Shown here: positions 33,929-42,729 of the stretch, one piece after another
Numbering within the stretch: position 1 is the first letter of the stretch
How the letters are laid out: the number at the start of each line of letters is the position of its first letter
Assembly: GCA_964385465.1 (NCBI GenBank)
Contig: CAYLPJ010000018.1
Span: forward strand, 1 to 64,000
Origin: CAYLPJ01 sp964385465
GTDB lineage: Bacteria; Planctomycetota; Phycisphaerae; SM23-33
Direction: 5' to 3'
Length of the DNA stretch: 64,000 nucleotides
Notes under the pieces: model-generated
The model's database searches: none
The model's input: the letters and a program-made list of their open reading frames with translations, nothing else
What the model was told of the DNA's origin: nothing
Program-made: the position numbers and the translations under genes

Positions 33929-34939
33929 ATGACGCGCTGCACGATCGCCGTACTGGCCTGCCTGACCCTTGCGGTCTCGGCCGCAACGGCCCCGGCCGAC
34001 GACGCGAAGCTGCCCGATCCCCCCCCCGAGCCGAAGGACCCGTACATGGGCGAGTATGTCGGCACGTTCACGCCGGCTGGGGGCGAGGCGGTCAAGGCCG
34101 AGGCGAAGGTCATCGGCTACGTGGACAAGAAGACGAAGGACCGCTACTGGCACGTGGTGCTGCTGGCCGGCGAGAAACGGCCCGAGCGCATGGCCCGGCT
34201 TCGCGCCACCGAGACGGATGGGAAGCTGACGTTCTCCGGGCCGGACGACTGGTCGGGGGAGTTGGGCGACGGCAAGCTGAAGGCCAAGGGCAAGCCGGGG
34301 TCGGTGACGATGGAGTTCACCGTTCGCAAGAGCCCCACGCTGGGGGCCAAGCCGCCGGCGGGCGCCACGGTGCTGCTGCCCTACGAGCCGGGCAAGGCTG
34401 CAAGCCTGGAGGCCTGGCAGAACAAGAAATGGCAGCCGCTCTCGGACGGGAGCGTGCTGGTGCGCAAGGGCTCGAACACCACGAAGGCGAGCTTCGGCAG
34501 CTTCAAGCTCCACGTCGAGTTTTACTGTCCCTACCAGCCGGCGAAGACCGGCCAGGGGCGCTCCAACAGCGGCTGCTACATGCATCGGCGGTATGAGGTG
34601 CAGGTGCTGGACTCGTTCGGCCTGGAGATGCGCAAGGGCGACTGCGGGGCGATCTACGGCGTGAAGATCGCCGACGTCAACGCCTCCCTGCCTCCGGGGC
34701 GTTGGCAGACGTACGACATCACGTTCCGCGCCCCGGAGATCGGCGCCGACGGGAAGGTGAAGTCCCCGCCGATCTTCGAGGAGGTCCGGCACAACGGGGT
34801 CGTGATTCACAAGGACGTCAAGGTCCCCGGCGCGACGCGGGCGGCCAAGGGCAAGGGCCTGGTCAAGGAGGGCCCGCTGATGCTCCAGGACCACGGCAAC
34901 CCCGTGCGGTACCGGAACATCTGGCTCGTCGAGAAGTAA
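33929..34939 (+). CDS. Exported DUF1080 protein, copy 2 (tandem paralogue)
   Basis: The 336-residue paralogue of the previous gene lies 12 bases downstream with AAAGGAG before its ATG. It has a signal peptide to about residue 23, an N-terminal module with GEYVGTFTPAGG (compare GEYLGSFVPTGG in copy 1), the shared FTVRKSPTL junction, and a DUF1080 domain with SNSGCYMHRRYEVQVLDSFG, RWQTYDITFRAPE and RYRNIWLVEK. Tandem duplication is clear, but the copies differ enough to have distinct substrates. Both should act in the periplasm or at the surface. Confidence 0.9.
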   Translation: MTRCTIAVLACLTLAVSAATAPADDAKLPDPPPEPKDPYMGEYVGTFTPAGGEAVKAEAKVIGYVDKKTKDRYWHVVLLAGEKRPERMARLRATETDGKLTFSGPDDWSGELGDGKLKAKGKPGSVTMEFTVRKSPTLGAKPPAGATVLLPYEPGKAASLEAWQNKKWQPLSDGSVLVRKGSNTTKASFGSFKLHVEFYCPYQPAKTGQGRSNSGCYMHRRYEVQVLDSFGLEMRKGDCGAIYGVKIADVNASLPPGRWQTYDITFRAPEIGADGKVKSPPIFEEVRHNGVVIHKDVKVPGATRAAKGKGLVKEGPLMLQDHGNPVRYRNIWLVEK

Positions 34940-35049
34940 TCCCCCCGGCCGACACGAGAATACCGCGGTGTCCGTGCGACCGAACGGGCGCCGCAAGCGT
35001 TTAAGGTGTATCCGCCGCGTTCGGCGGGAGCAACCGTAAGGAGAGATCG

Positions 35050-36057
35050 ATGCTGCGAACGAGTCTGACCGCGATGGTATGCGGGGCGCTGCTGGCCGGG
35101 TCGGCCGCGGCCGCAGTCAACGACGCCAATCGCAAGAAGATGGAAGAGGCCTGCCCGACGGAGGCTCCGGCGAAGGCGGCCAAGCCGCACAAGGTGCTCA
35201 TCTACAGCCACTGCAACGGCTTCGTGCATCGCGGCGCCATCGAGCACGCCAAGGTCGTCCTGCACATGATGGGCGAGAAGACCGGCGCGTACACCGCGGT
35301 GGTCAGCGACGACTTGTCGAACTTCGAGGCCGACAAGATCAAGGAGTTCGACGCGATCATCCTGAGCAACACCACCGGCGAGCTGTTCCAGGCCCGCGCG
35401 CCTCGCAAGCCCCGCAAGCCGAATCCCAAACGGGCGAAGAACCAGGAGCAGCTCAAGAAGGCGATGGCCAAGTACGAGAAGCAGATGGAGGAGTGGAAGA
35501 AGAAGAAGGAGGCCTTCGACAAGGCCCCCAAGCCGGACACCGAGCAGCTCCGCAAGAGCTTCATGGACTGGATCAAGGCCGGCGGGGGGGTCGTGGGCAT
35601 CCACGCCGCGACCGACTGCTCGTACAAGTGGAAGGAATATGGCGAGATGATGGGGGGGTACTTCGCCGGGCACCCGTGGCACATGAAGGTGCATATCAAG
35701 AATGACGACCCGGAGAACCCCGTCAACGCCTGCCTCGACGGCAAGGGGTTTGTCATCACCGACGAGATATACCAGTTCAACCGCGGCGTCTACAGCCGCG
35801 ACAAGCTCCGCGTGCTGCTGAGCCTGGACATCGGCGAGGGCAAGACGCCCGACAAGGGCAAGCGAGAGGATGACGACTACGCCGTGAGCTGGCTGAACAC
35901 CCACGGCAAGGGGCGCATCTATTACAACTCGCTCGGCCACCGCGACGAGATCTTCTGGAACCCGACGGTCCTCAAGCACTACCTCGCGGGCATCCAGTGG
36001 GTGCTCGGCGACCTCGAGGGCGTCGACGCCACGCCGAAGCCGCTGGCGGCCAAGTGA
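35050..36057 (+). CDS. ThuA-like protein with charged coiled-coil insertion
   Basis: This 335-residue exported protein has a signal peptide to about residue 22 and a ThuA/GATase1-like fold: VLIYSHCNGFVHRGAIEHA at the start, GGGVVGIHAATDC and GGYFAGHPWHMKV in the middle, and RIYYNSLGHRDEIFWNP at the end. ThuA proteins act in trehalose/disaccharide 3-keto metabolism and often occur with DUF1080 and Gfo/Idh proteins, as here. A Lys/Glu/Pro-rich insertion (about 118-172) predicted to form a coiled coil interrupts the fold. AAGGAGA precedes ATG 35050. Confidence 0.9.
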   Translation: MLRTSLTAMVCGALLAGSAAAAVNDANRKKMEEACPTEAPAKAAKPHKVLIYSHCNGFVHRGAIEHAKVVLHMMGEKTGAYTAVVSDDLSNFEADKIKEFDAIILSNTTGELFQARAPRKPRKPNPKRAKNQEQLKKAMAKYEKQMEEWKKKKEAFDKAPKPDTEQLRKSFMDWIKAGGGVVGIHAATDCSYKWKEYGEMMGGYFAGHPWHMKVHIKNDDPENPVNACLDGKGFVITDEIYQFNRGVYSRDKLRVLLSLDIGEGKTPDKGKREDDDYAVSWLNTHGKGRIYYNSLGHRDEIFWNPTVLKHYLAGIQWVLGDLEGVDATPKPLAAK

Positions 36058-36112
36058 CCGCCCCGGCGCCCCGCCCCAGTTAACGAGACCAAGCAAGGAA
36101 AGGGAACGCATC

Positions 36113-37210
36113 ATGACGAACGACAACCGCAAGGACGCCCCGCTCACCCGGCGAGGCTTTCTCCTGAAATCCGCCGCCGGCGCCGCGGCCATGACGGTCG
36201 CCGGACGCATCGCCCGCGCTGCCGAGGAGGCCTGCTGCCCTGCCGCCGCGGCCTGCGAGGCCAAGGCCTCCTGCGCAGCCGCAGGGCCCGAGGGCGCCGC
36301 CGGCAAAAAGGGGGACTGGAAGGTCCTCTTCGACGGCGAGAACCTCGACGCCTGGGACGTCGACAAGAAGAGCTGGTCGATCACCGAAGACGGCGAGCTG
36401 CACACCACCGGCAAGGGTCGGGACATCTACAGCAAGGAGAAGTTCCAGGACTTCATGCTGGACCTGGAGTTCAAGGTCACCCCCGGCTGCAACAGCGGCG
36501 TGTTCATCCGCATGGCCAGCCGGAAGGACTGGCTGCACAGCTCGATCGAGATCCAGGTGCTTGACAGCTTCGGCAAGAAGCCCAACAAGCACACGTGCGG
36601 GGCCCTGTACGACCTGAAGGCGCCGGACGCCAACGCCGTCCGCAAGGCCGGCGAGTGGAACCGCTACCAGATCGTCTGCCACAAGAACCGCATCTTCGTG
36701 GCCCTCAACGGCGTGGAAATCCAGAACGTCGACCTGAACAAGTGGGACACCGCCCACAAGAACCCCGACGGGTCGAAGAACAAGTTCAAGAACCCGATCA
36801 AGGAAATCACCCACGCCGGGCACATCGCTCTTCAGACGCACGGCAAGCCGCTGTGGTACCGCAACATCAAGATCAAGCCGGTGGGCAAGCTGGGCAAGTG
36901 CCCCGTCTGCGGCGCCGAAGGGCCCGAGGGCTGGTACTGCGCCAAGTGCAAGGCCGTCTGCACCACCATGGGCGAGTTCCCGTGCAAGAAGAACGCCGAC
37001 AAGAAGATGACGGCCGGGACGTACTGCCCCAAGAGCAACCGCTTCCGCTTCCCCGCCACCGCGCCGAAGTGCGGCAAGTGCGGCAAGGAGATGGGCGTGT
37101 GGTGCTCAGGGTGCGGCTCCTACGCCATGACCATCGGCGTGACGTACGACAAGGACGCCAAGAAGCCCGTCCCCAAGACACCGAAGAACATTCCGGCGAA
37201 GAAGAAGTAG
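36113..37210 (+). CDS. Tat-exported DUF1080 protein with C-terminal zinc-ribbon-like modules
   Basis: The 365-residue protein has a twin-arginine signal (TRRGFLLK), a short Cys/Ala-rich segment (about 42-60, five cysteines), and a DUF1080 domain (about 67-262) with VLFDGENLDAWDV, GCNSGVFIRMA, EIQVLDSFGKK and WYRNIKIKPVG. The tail (about 262-365) carries CPVCG, CAKCKAVC, CPKSN, CGKCG and CSGCG, spaced like two zinc ribbons or a metal-binding module. Tat export fits a protein that folds around metal in the cytoplasm. It is the third DUF1080 gene of the cluster. Confidence 0.9.
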   Translation: MTNDNRKDAPLTRRGFLLKSAAGAAAMTVAGRIARAAEEACCPAAAACEAKASCAAAGPEGAAGKKGDWKVLFDGENLDAWDVDKKSWSITEDGELHTTGKGRDIYSKEKFQDFMLDLEFKVTPGCNSGVFIRMASRKDWLHSSIEIQVLDSFGKKPNKHTCGALYDLKAPDANAVRKAGEWNRYQIVCHKNRIFVALNGVEIQNVDLNKWDTAHKNPDGSKNKFKNPIKEITHAGHIALQTHGKPLWYRNIKIKPVGKLGKCPVCGAEGPEGWYCAKCKAVCTTMGEFPCKKNADKKMTAGTYCPKSNRFRFPATAPKCGKCGKEMGVWCSGCGSYAMTIGVTYDKDAKKPVPKTPKNIPAKKK

Positions 37211-37237
37211 CTCGCCGGGGACGTCCGCATCGCTGCA

Positions 37238-37268
37238 CGGGCCCCGGGTCCCCGCGATCCGGGGCCCG
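37238..37268 (+). other. GC-rich intergenic hairpin
   Basis: CGGGCCCCGG (37238-37247) pairs with CCGGGGCCCG (37259-37268) around an 11-base loop. No T-run follows; it may be a weak terminator or an mRNA processing element between the DUF1080 and isomerase genes. Confidence 0.5.
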
Positions 37269-37303
37269 CTGCACGCCTCGACACGCCGGCAGGAATGGCC
37301 CCC

Positions 37304-38191
37304 ATGAGCAGACACAGTACCTGGAGGCTCGTCATGTCCACCGTGCTCGCCACCCTTGGTTGGCTGGCCGGGGCCGTCCGCGGGGCCAACGAGCTCAAGG
37401 GACCGGACTTCCAGGCTGCCGGCGCGCCCGACGCCGAGAAGATCGGATGGCGACTCGGCACGCAGGCCTGGACGTTCAACCGCGGGACCTTCTTCGACGC
37501 CGTCGACAAGACCGCCAGGCTCAAGCTCAAGTACATCGAGGCCTTCCCCGGCCAGAAGGTCGCCGAGAACATCGACGATCGCATGGGTCCCGGCATGAAG
37601 CCGGCCGCCATCGAGGCCGTCAGGAAGAAGCTCGCCTCCGCCGGCGTGAAGCTCGTCAACTTCGGCGTCACGGGCATCCCCGGCAAGGCCCGGGACGCCC
37701 GCAAGGTTTTCGACTGGGCCAGGACCATGGGCATCGAGACGCTCGTCACCGAGTCCGACCGGGAGTTCCTTGATGAGCTCTGCGACGAGTATGGCATCGG
37801 CATCGCGTTCCACAATCACCCGCACTCCTGGCCGCCGGAGAAGGTCCTCAAGCACACCAAGGGCCGGTCCAGGATGCTGGGGGCCTGTGCAGACACGGGC
37901 CACTGGATGCGACGGAAAATCAAGCCCGTCGACGGATTCCGGCAGCTCAAGGGGCGGATCATCTCGCTGCACCTCAAGGACCTGAACGCCTACGGCCGGG
38001 CGCACGACGTGCCCTGGGGCACCGGCAAGGGCGACCTGAAGGCCGCCCTGAAGCAGTTGTACGCCCAGGGCTTTCGCGGCGTGTTCAGCATCGAGTACGA
38101 GCACACGTTCTCCCTGGCGGACCTGAACGCCTGCGTGAAGTTCTTCAACGAGGTCGCCCGCGAGATCGCCGCGTCGGCCCAGACGGAATGA
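37304..38191 (+). CDS. Exported sugar phosphate isomerase/epimerase-like TIM barrel protein
   Basis: This 295-residue protein is a xylose-isomerase-like TIM barrel of the IolE/AP-endonuclease-2 group. Recognisable segments are LGTQAWTFNRGTFFDAVDK, KYIEAFPGQ, GIAFHNHPHSW with metal-binding histidine and asparagine, ADTGHWMRR, ISLHLKDL and FSIEYEHT. A signal-peptide-like N-terminus ending AVRGA indicates export, as for other enzymes of this cluster. ATG 37304 has AGGA nine bases upstream; ATG 37295 is alternative. It may epimerise or isomerise a keto-sugar made by its neighbours. Its stop overlaps the next ATG (ATGA). Confidence 0.88.
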   Translation: MSRHSTWRLVMSTVLATLGWLAGAVRGANELKGPDFQAAGAPDAEKIGWRLGTQAWTFNRGTFFDAVDKTARLKLKYIEAFPGQKVAENIDDRMGPGMKPAAIEAVRKKLASAGVKLVNFGVTGIPGKARDARKVFDWARTMGIETLVTESDREFLDELCDEYGIGIAFHNHPHSWPPEKVLKHTKGRSRMLGACADTGHWMRRKIKPVDGFRQLKGRIISLHLKDLNAYGRAHDVPWGTGKGDLKAALKQLYAQGFRGVFSIEYEHTFSLADLNACVKFFNEVAREIAASAQTE

Positions 38192-38955
38192 AGGAGGCCC
38201 CACCGCGCACCATGGCCACAGGCGAGTCGCCGAACCCGTATCTCTCGATCGTGATCCCGGCCTACAACGAGGGGCGGCGGTTGGGCCCGGCGCTTTCGCA
38301 GATTCGCGACTACATCGAGCGGAGCGGCCTGCGGGCGGAGGTGGTCGTCGTCGACGACGGCTCGTCGGACGATACCTCGGAGGTCGCGGCCGCGTTCGAC
38401 CCCGGGCCGATGGAACTCCGCCTGATCCACAACCGGATCAACCGGGGCAAGGGCTACAGCGTGCGGCGTGGGATGCGGCGGGCTTCGGGCGAGGTGCTGC
38501 TGATGTCCGACGCGGATCAGTCCACCCCGCTGTGGGAGTTGGAGCGGGCCCTGCCGCTGCTGGCCGAGGGGGCCGACGTGGTCATCGGCTCGCGGGACAT
38601 GCCCGACTCGGTTATCAGCGAGCACCAGGTGTGGTACCGCAAGCTGCTGGGCCAGCTCCTGCGGTGGATGCGCCGCCACGTCATGCTGCCGGAGATCCGC
38701 GACACCCAGTGCGGCTTCAAGCTGTTCACACGTCGGGCGGGCAAGGACATCTTCTCCCGGCTGGTGGACGAGGGCTTCGCCTTCGACTGCGAGGTGCTCC
38801 TGCTGGCCAGGGGGCTGGGCTACGACATCCGCGAGATCGGCGTGACTTGGTGCAACGACCCCGACAGCCGCGTTCATCCCTTCCGCGACCCGGTGAAGAT
38901 GTTTTTCTCGCTGCTGAAGATCCGCTGGCGTCTGCGGGGCGGGGTGAAACCGTGA
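38188..38955 (+). CDS. GT2 family glycosyltransferase (polyprenyl-phosphate sugar synthase type)
   Basis: A 255-residue GT-A glycosyltransferase of the dolichyl-phosphate glucosyltransferase/DPM1 type. It has LSIVIPAYNEGRR, VVVDDGSSDDT, the metal-binding LMSDADQSTP and DTQCGFKLFTRRAG, and lacks membrane helices. Such enzymes load a sugar on a polyprenyl phosphate carrier for use by membrane glycosyltransferases such as the Agl23/GT39 class, one of which lies in the same gene run. Translationally coupled to the upstream isomerase by ATGA. Confidence 0.92.
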   Translation: MKEAPPRTMATGESPNPYLSIVIPAYNEGRRLGPALSQIRDYIERSGLRAEVVVVDDGSSDDTSEVAAAFDPGPMELRLIHNRINRGKGYSVRRGMRRASGEVLLMSDADQSTPLWELERALPLLAEGADVVIGSRDMPDSVISEHQVWYRKLLGQLLRWMRRHVMLPEIRDTQCGFKLFTRRAGKDIFSRLVDEGFAFDCEVLLLARGLGYDIREIGVTWCNDPDSRVHPFRDPVKMFFSLLKIRWRLRGGVKP

Positions 38956-39008
38956 TGGCACCGCGTGAAGGTCTGGGCGCCAGATCGCGCGATCTCTGCC
39001 GAAAAGCG

Positions 39009-39036
39009 TTGCCAAATCGCTGCGGCTGAGTATGGT
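39009..39036 (+). promoter_or_regulatory. Candidate promoter for the MFS gene
   Basis: TTGCCA (39009-39014) and TATGGT (39031-39036) are 16 bases apart, followed by a leader of about 105 bases before ATG 39151. Confidence 0.45.
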
Positions 39037-39150
39037 AAGGAGTTTCATGCCCCGGCGGCACGGCGCCCGCCGGTGCGGCGAAGGGAAAGGGCGTCCTGAC
39101 CGGACGGCGCGTTCCGGGAGGTTGTTCCCGGCACAAGAAGGAGAGCCTGC

Positions 39151-41046
39151 ATGATGACCGAGCTATCCGCCAATCACCCCCAGGGCCACACCAAGGCCGA
39201 AGAGAAGCTGCTGTTCGTGGAGTGCTTCGTCGCGCTGGTGGCCACCAGCTTCGCCTTCATCATCCGCGTGATGCTGATGAGCGACTGGCAGATCGCCTTC
39301 GGACTCAGCGAGACGCAGAAGGGGGAGATCTTCGGGGCGGGCATGTGGCCGTTCGGGCTGAGCATCGTGCTGTTCAGCCTCGTCATCGACCGCGTGGGAT
39401 ACGGCAAGAGCATGGTCTTCGCCTTTGCCTGCCACTTCCTCTCGGCGATCATGATGTTCATGGCCAACGGCTACTGGATGCTCTACGTTGCGTCCATCCT
39501 CAACGGCCTGGCGGCGGGAACGGTGGAGGCGGTCATCAACCCGGCCATCGCGTCGATGTATCCCAAGAAGAAGACGACGATGCTGACGATCCTGCACGCC
39601 GGCTGGCCCGGCGGGTTCGTCCTCGGCGGGATCATGCTGCTGGTGATGGGCGACGCGGTCAGCTGGAACGTCAAGGCCGGGGTGATCCTGATCCCGACGA
39701 TCGCCTACGGCCTGCTGCTGCTCAAGAGCCGCTTCCCCGTCTCCGAGCGCGTCGCCGCGGGCGTCTCCTACCGGGACATGCTCAAGGAGGCCGGGGCCAT
39801 CGGCTGCCTCATCGTCGTCTACATGGTGCTCATGGAAATCAACCGTGTCGCCGGGTTGGGGAATATCACCCTCGGCGGCTTCGACCTGCCCTCGGTGCCC
39901 ATGACCATCGTCATGGCGCTGATCGTGCTGGCCTACCTGGTCTACACCCGTTCGTTCGGCCGGCCCATGTACATCTTCCTGCTGCTGGTGATGATCCTGC
40001 TGGCCACGACCGAGTTGGGCACGGACACATGGATCAAGGAACTCATGGAGCCGGCGATGAAGAAGATCGGGCTCCACGCCGGGCTGGTGCTGGTCTACAC
40101 GGCCACCATCATGATGGTGCTCCGCTTCTGCATCGCGCCGATCGAGCGGCTGCTTCGCCCGCTGGGCGTGCTGTTCGCAAGCTGCATCTTCGCCGCCGTC
40201 GGGCTCTGGGCGCTGAGTTGGGCCGAGGGCGTCATGATCCTGCTGTTCGCGACGATCTACGGCACGGGGCAGTGCTTCTTCTGGCCGGTGACGCTGGGAC
40301 TCGTCAGCGAGCGATTTCCAAAGGGCGGCGCCCTGACGCTCAACGCCATGGGCGGCGTGGGCATGCTCGGCGTGGGCATCCTCGGAAGCCAACTGCTGGG
40401 CTACTGGCAGGACACCCGGATCAACGACCAACTCGTGGAGAAGGGCGAGCAGGTCCATGCCCGGCTGATGGACGAGCCCAAGAAGTCCATCTTCGGCAAG
40501 TACCGCTCCATCGACGTCGCCGTCGAGAACGAGGTCAACGACAAGACCGCCCTCTACGAATACCGCCTCCAGGCGGCGAAGAAGAACGACATCACCCCGA
40601 CCACGCAGGTGGCCGTCTCCACCCCGACCGACCCGCGGCTGTGGGAGCAGCTCAAGGACGACAAGAAGTACCAGGTTCTCGTCCAGAACGCCTTCAACCA
40701 CCTCGTTCGCCAGCCGGACGACAGCAAGGAGTACACCTTCGAGGAGATGCACCAGCAACTTGAGGCCGCCGGCGTGTTCGTCGGGACTGACCGGTACGAG
40801 GCCCTCAAGGCCGACCGCGAGCTCATCAACGAGGTCCGCACGGACGCCAAGAAGAACACCATGGCCACCGTGGCCATCCTGCCGTGCATCATGGCCGTCT
40901 GCTACCTCGTGCTGATCCTCTACTTCAAGGTCGCCCACGGCGGGTACAAGGCGATAGACCTGACTGAAGAGGGCGAGGTCGCCGGCGAGCACAAGCCATA
41001 CGCCGACGAGGCCGCCGCGGACGCGCAGAAAACACCCAACGAATAG
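39151..41046 (+). CDS. MFS transporter with large soluble insertion before the last helix
   Basis: A 631-residue major facilitator with about eleven helices in residues 20-425, then a hydrophilic, Lys/Glu-rich insertion of about 145 residues (425-568), then a final helix (571-594) and an acidic tail. Ordinary MFS proteins have 400-450 residues, so the insertion is striking. The early GMWPFGLSIVLFSLVIDRVGYGKS matches MFS motif A. AAGGAG lies seven bases before ATG 39151. It ends the sugar-related run and is probably an uptake or exchange system for a product of the cluster; substrate unknown. Confidence 0.88.
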   Translation: MMTELSANHPQGHTKAEEKLLFVECFVALVATSFAFIIRVMLMSDWQIAFGLSETQKGEIFGAGMWPFGLSIVLFSLVIDRVGYGKSMVFAFACHFLSAIMMFMANGYWMLYVASILNGLAAGTVEAVINPAIASMYPKKKTTMLTILHAGWPGGFVLGGIMLLVMGDAVSWNVKAGVILIPTIAYGLLLLKSRFPVSERVAAGVSYRDMLKEAGAIGCLIVVYMVLMEINRVAGLGNITLGGFDLPSVPMTIVMALIVLAYLVYTRSFGRPMYIFLLLVMILLATTELGTDTWIKELMEPAMKKIGLHAGLVLVYTATIMMVLRFCIAPIERLLRPLGVLFASCIFAAVGLWALSWAEGVMILLFATIYGTGQCFFWPVTLGLVSERFPKGGALTLNAMGGVGMLGVGILGSQLLGYWQDTRINDQLVEKGEQVHARLMDEPKKSIFGKYRSIDVAVENEVNDKTALYEYRLQAAKKNDITPTTQVAVSTPTDPRLWEQLKDDKKYQVLVQNAFNHLVRQPDDSKEYTFEEMHQQLEAAGVFVGTDRYEALKADRELINEVRTDAKKNTMATVAILPCIMAVCYLVLILYFKVAHGGYKAIDLTEEGEVAGEHKPYADEAAADAQKTPNE

Positions 41047-41125
41047 CCGGGCTTCACCCGTTCGCCGCGTCTCCGGTCGGCAGCCGGTGGCGCGGGCCGG
41101 ACGGGCGAGGCACAATCGGACATCG

Positions 41126-41157
41126 CGAGCCCCGCGGCCAGCCGGTCGCGGGGCTCG
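41126..41157. terminator. Hairpin between convergent genes
   Basis: CGAGCCCCGCG (41126-41136) pairs perfectly with CGCGGGGCTCG (41147-41157). It lies between the MFS gene and the convergent lipoprotein gene. Neither side has a T-run, so termination efficiency is uncertain. Confidence 0.45.
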
Positions 41158-41179
41158 TCGCATTCGTGCGACGGGGAGG

Positions 41180-42652
41180 TTACCGGTCGTAGGGGAACCG
41201 CCGGCCGGTCATGCGCTGCATGGCGGCGGGGACGTCTCGGCTGCGGAGCGGGTCGGGCAGCTTGCCTGCGGTGGACATGATGAACGTCACGCTGTTGCGT
41301 CTGTTCAGTCCGCCGTGGGTGCTGGCGATGTCCACCCACGCTGCGTAGGTCGCCGAGCCGGAGACGTACGCGTCGGCCAGCGAGACCGTCACGTCGCCGG
41401 GGTTCTCCACCAGCGCGAAGTGCGCCCGCCACAACCGCTGTAGCGGGGCGGGGTACTCGTGCTCGATCGTCGCGGCCAGGAGGGCGTCGGCGTCGTAGCC
41501 GCCGTCCGGCCCGGCCGACAGCCCGCCCAGGATGGGCTTCAGTTCCAAGGGGTCGCCGGTGACCGGTTCGTAGGCGAACCGCCCGTCGCGGGTGCGGCGG
41601 ACGACCGCCTCGCCGTCGGGAGAGAAGACGCGGACGCAATCTCCTTCGGCCGCGGTGGCCAGCTCGACCCCCGTGCAGTCGCGGAGGTCCCGGGCCAGGG
41701 CCGTCGGGGAGCGAGTGGAGAAGCTGGCGTAGGTCTCCACGCCGAACCGGACGAAGGCGACGTCCTTCTCCGCGGTGAGTGAATCGGTGATCCGCCAGCC
41801 CCGGCCGCGGAGGTGTTCGGCGATGGGGGCCATCGTGCCCGGCGTGTAGCTGTGCCCGTGGTCGGCCAGCAGCGTGACCTTCGTCAGCCCGCGCGTCTCG
41901 AAGAGCACCTGGTGGACGAGCCGCTCGACGAGGCGCAGGCAGTCGATCTGCCCGGCCTCGCCGCTGCGGGTGCTCACGCCGGCGGAGCTGACGATGTAGG
42001 CCCGGACCTCCTGCGTCCGCCGTTCGTCGAAGACCCGCTTGATATCGTGGACCTCCTTGACGAAGACCCCCCACGGCGCGACATAGCTGACGGCGTCGAG
42101 GAGCATGTCCGCCCGGTAGTTCAGAAGGCGGTTGTAGGGCAGGTTCTCCTCGTGGAGGTACGCCTTGGCCCCGCCGACCATGTGCCCTTCGTCGCGGTCA
42201 TAGTAGAGCGACTCGAAGCCACTCACCGGCATGTAGGCGAACAGGTCCTGGAAGCACAGGTCCGTCATCGTCGGGTAGGGGGCCACCACGCGCGTCGGCG
42301 GGTGGAACGCCCGCAGCCCGCCGTCCCGGCGGTACCGTTCGACCACCTCATGCGCGAAGCCGTCCAAGACGATCACGAGGTGGCGGCAACGGGCAAAGCC
42401 CACTGCGTCCAGCCGGATCCGGCGATCGACCTGGCCATCGTCGGTCAGGTCGTAGCCGAGGGTGTCCGCCCGGCCGGCGGGGTTAAGCAGCAGGGCGACG
42501 TCGAGTTCGCCGTCGCCGTCGGTGTCGTAGGCGATGCGGTTGGCGTCGGACGGGGCCATGGGCCGGGCGGGGAACGTCACGGCCGGCGGCTTGCAGCCGG
42601 GCAGAAACAGGGAGGCCATCATCAGGGCGGCAGGTACGGCAATGTCTCGCAT
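41180..42652 (-). CDS. Lipoprotein of the alkaline phosphatase-like superfamily with calcium-loop repeats
   Basis: The 490-residue protein has a lipoprotein signal (LFLPGC, Cys20) and near residues 43-80 two EF-hand-like loops, DTDGDGELD and DLTDDGQVD. The rest resembles the alkaline phosphatase/sulfatase superfamily: HLVIVLDGFAHEVVE around the first metal site, PYPTMTDLCF, and TLLADHGHSYTPGT at the second metal site. The catalytic Ser/Thr/Cys position is not obvious. It should act on the outer side of a membrane on a phosphate or sulfate ester, but the activity is unproven. It diverges from the dehydrogenase gene across 77 bases. Confidence 0.82.
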   Translation of the reverse strand: MRDIAVPAALMMASLFLPGCKPPAVTFPARPMAPSDANRIAYDTDGDGELDVALLLNPAGRADTLGYDLTDDGQVDRRIRLDAVGFARCRHLVIVLDGFAHEVVERYRRDGGLRAFHPPTRVVAPYPTMTDLCFQDLFAYMPVSGFESLYYDRDEGHMVGGAKAYLHEENLPYNRLLNYRADMLLDAVSYVAPWGVFVKEVHDIKRVFDERRTQEVRAYIVSSAGVSTRSGEAGQIDCLRLVERLVHQVLFETRGLTKVTLLADHGHSYTPGTMAPIAEHLRGRGWRITDSLTAEKDVAFVRFGVETYASFSTRSPTALARDLRDCTGVELATAAEGDCVRVFSPDGEAVVRRTRDGRFAYEPVTGDPLELKPILGGLSAGPDGGYDADALLAATIEHEYPAPLQRLWRAHFALVENPGDVTVSLADAYVSGSATYAAWVDIASTHGGLNRRNSVTFIMSTAGKLPDPLRSRDVPAAMQRMTGRRFPYDR

Positions 42653-42729
42653 TGGGGGCTCCTGGCGTCACGCAGGGAGGGGGAGAGTTCTCGCTTCCAA
42701 TTCCATGCTACGCCGTTAGTCTTATCGGC

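Noticed and set aside
39163..41163. 666-codon minus-strand open frame over the MFS gene
   Set aside because: Antisense to a protein with regular membrane helices; His/Asp-rich composition mirrors codons of the real gene.
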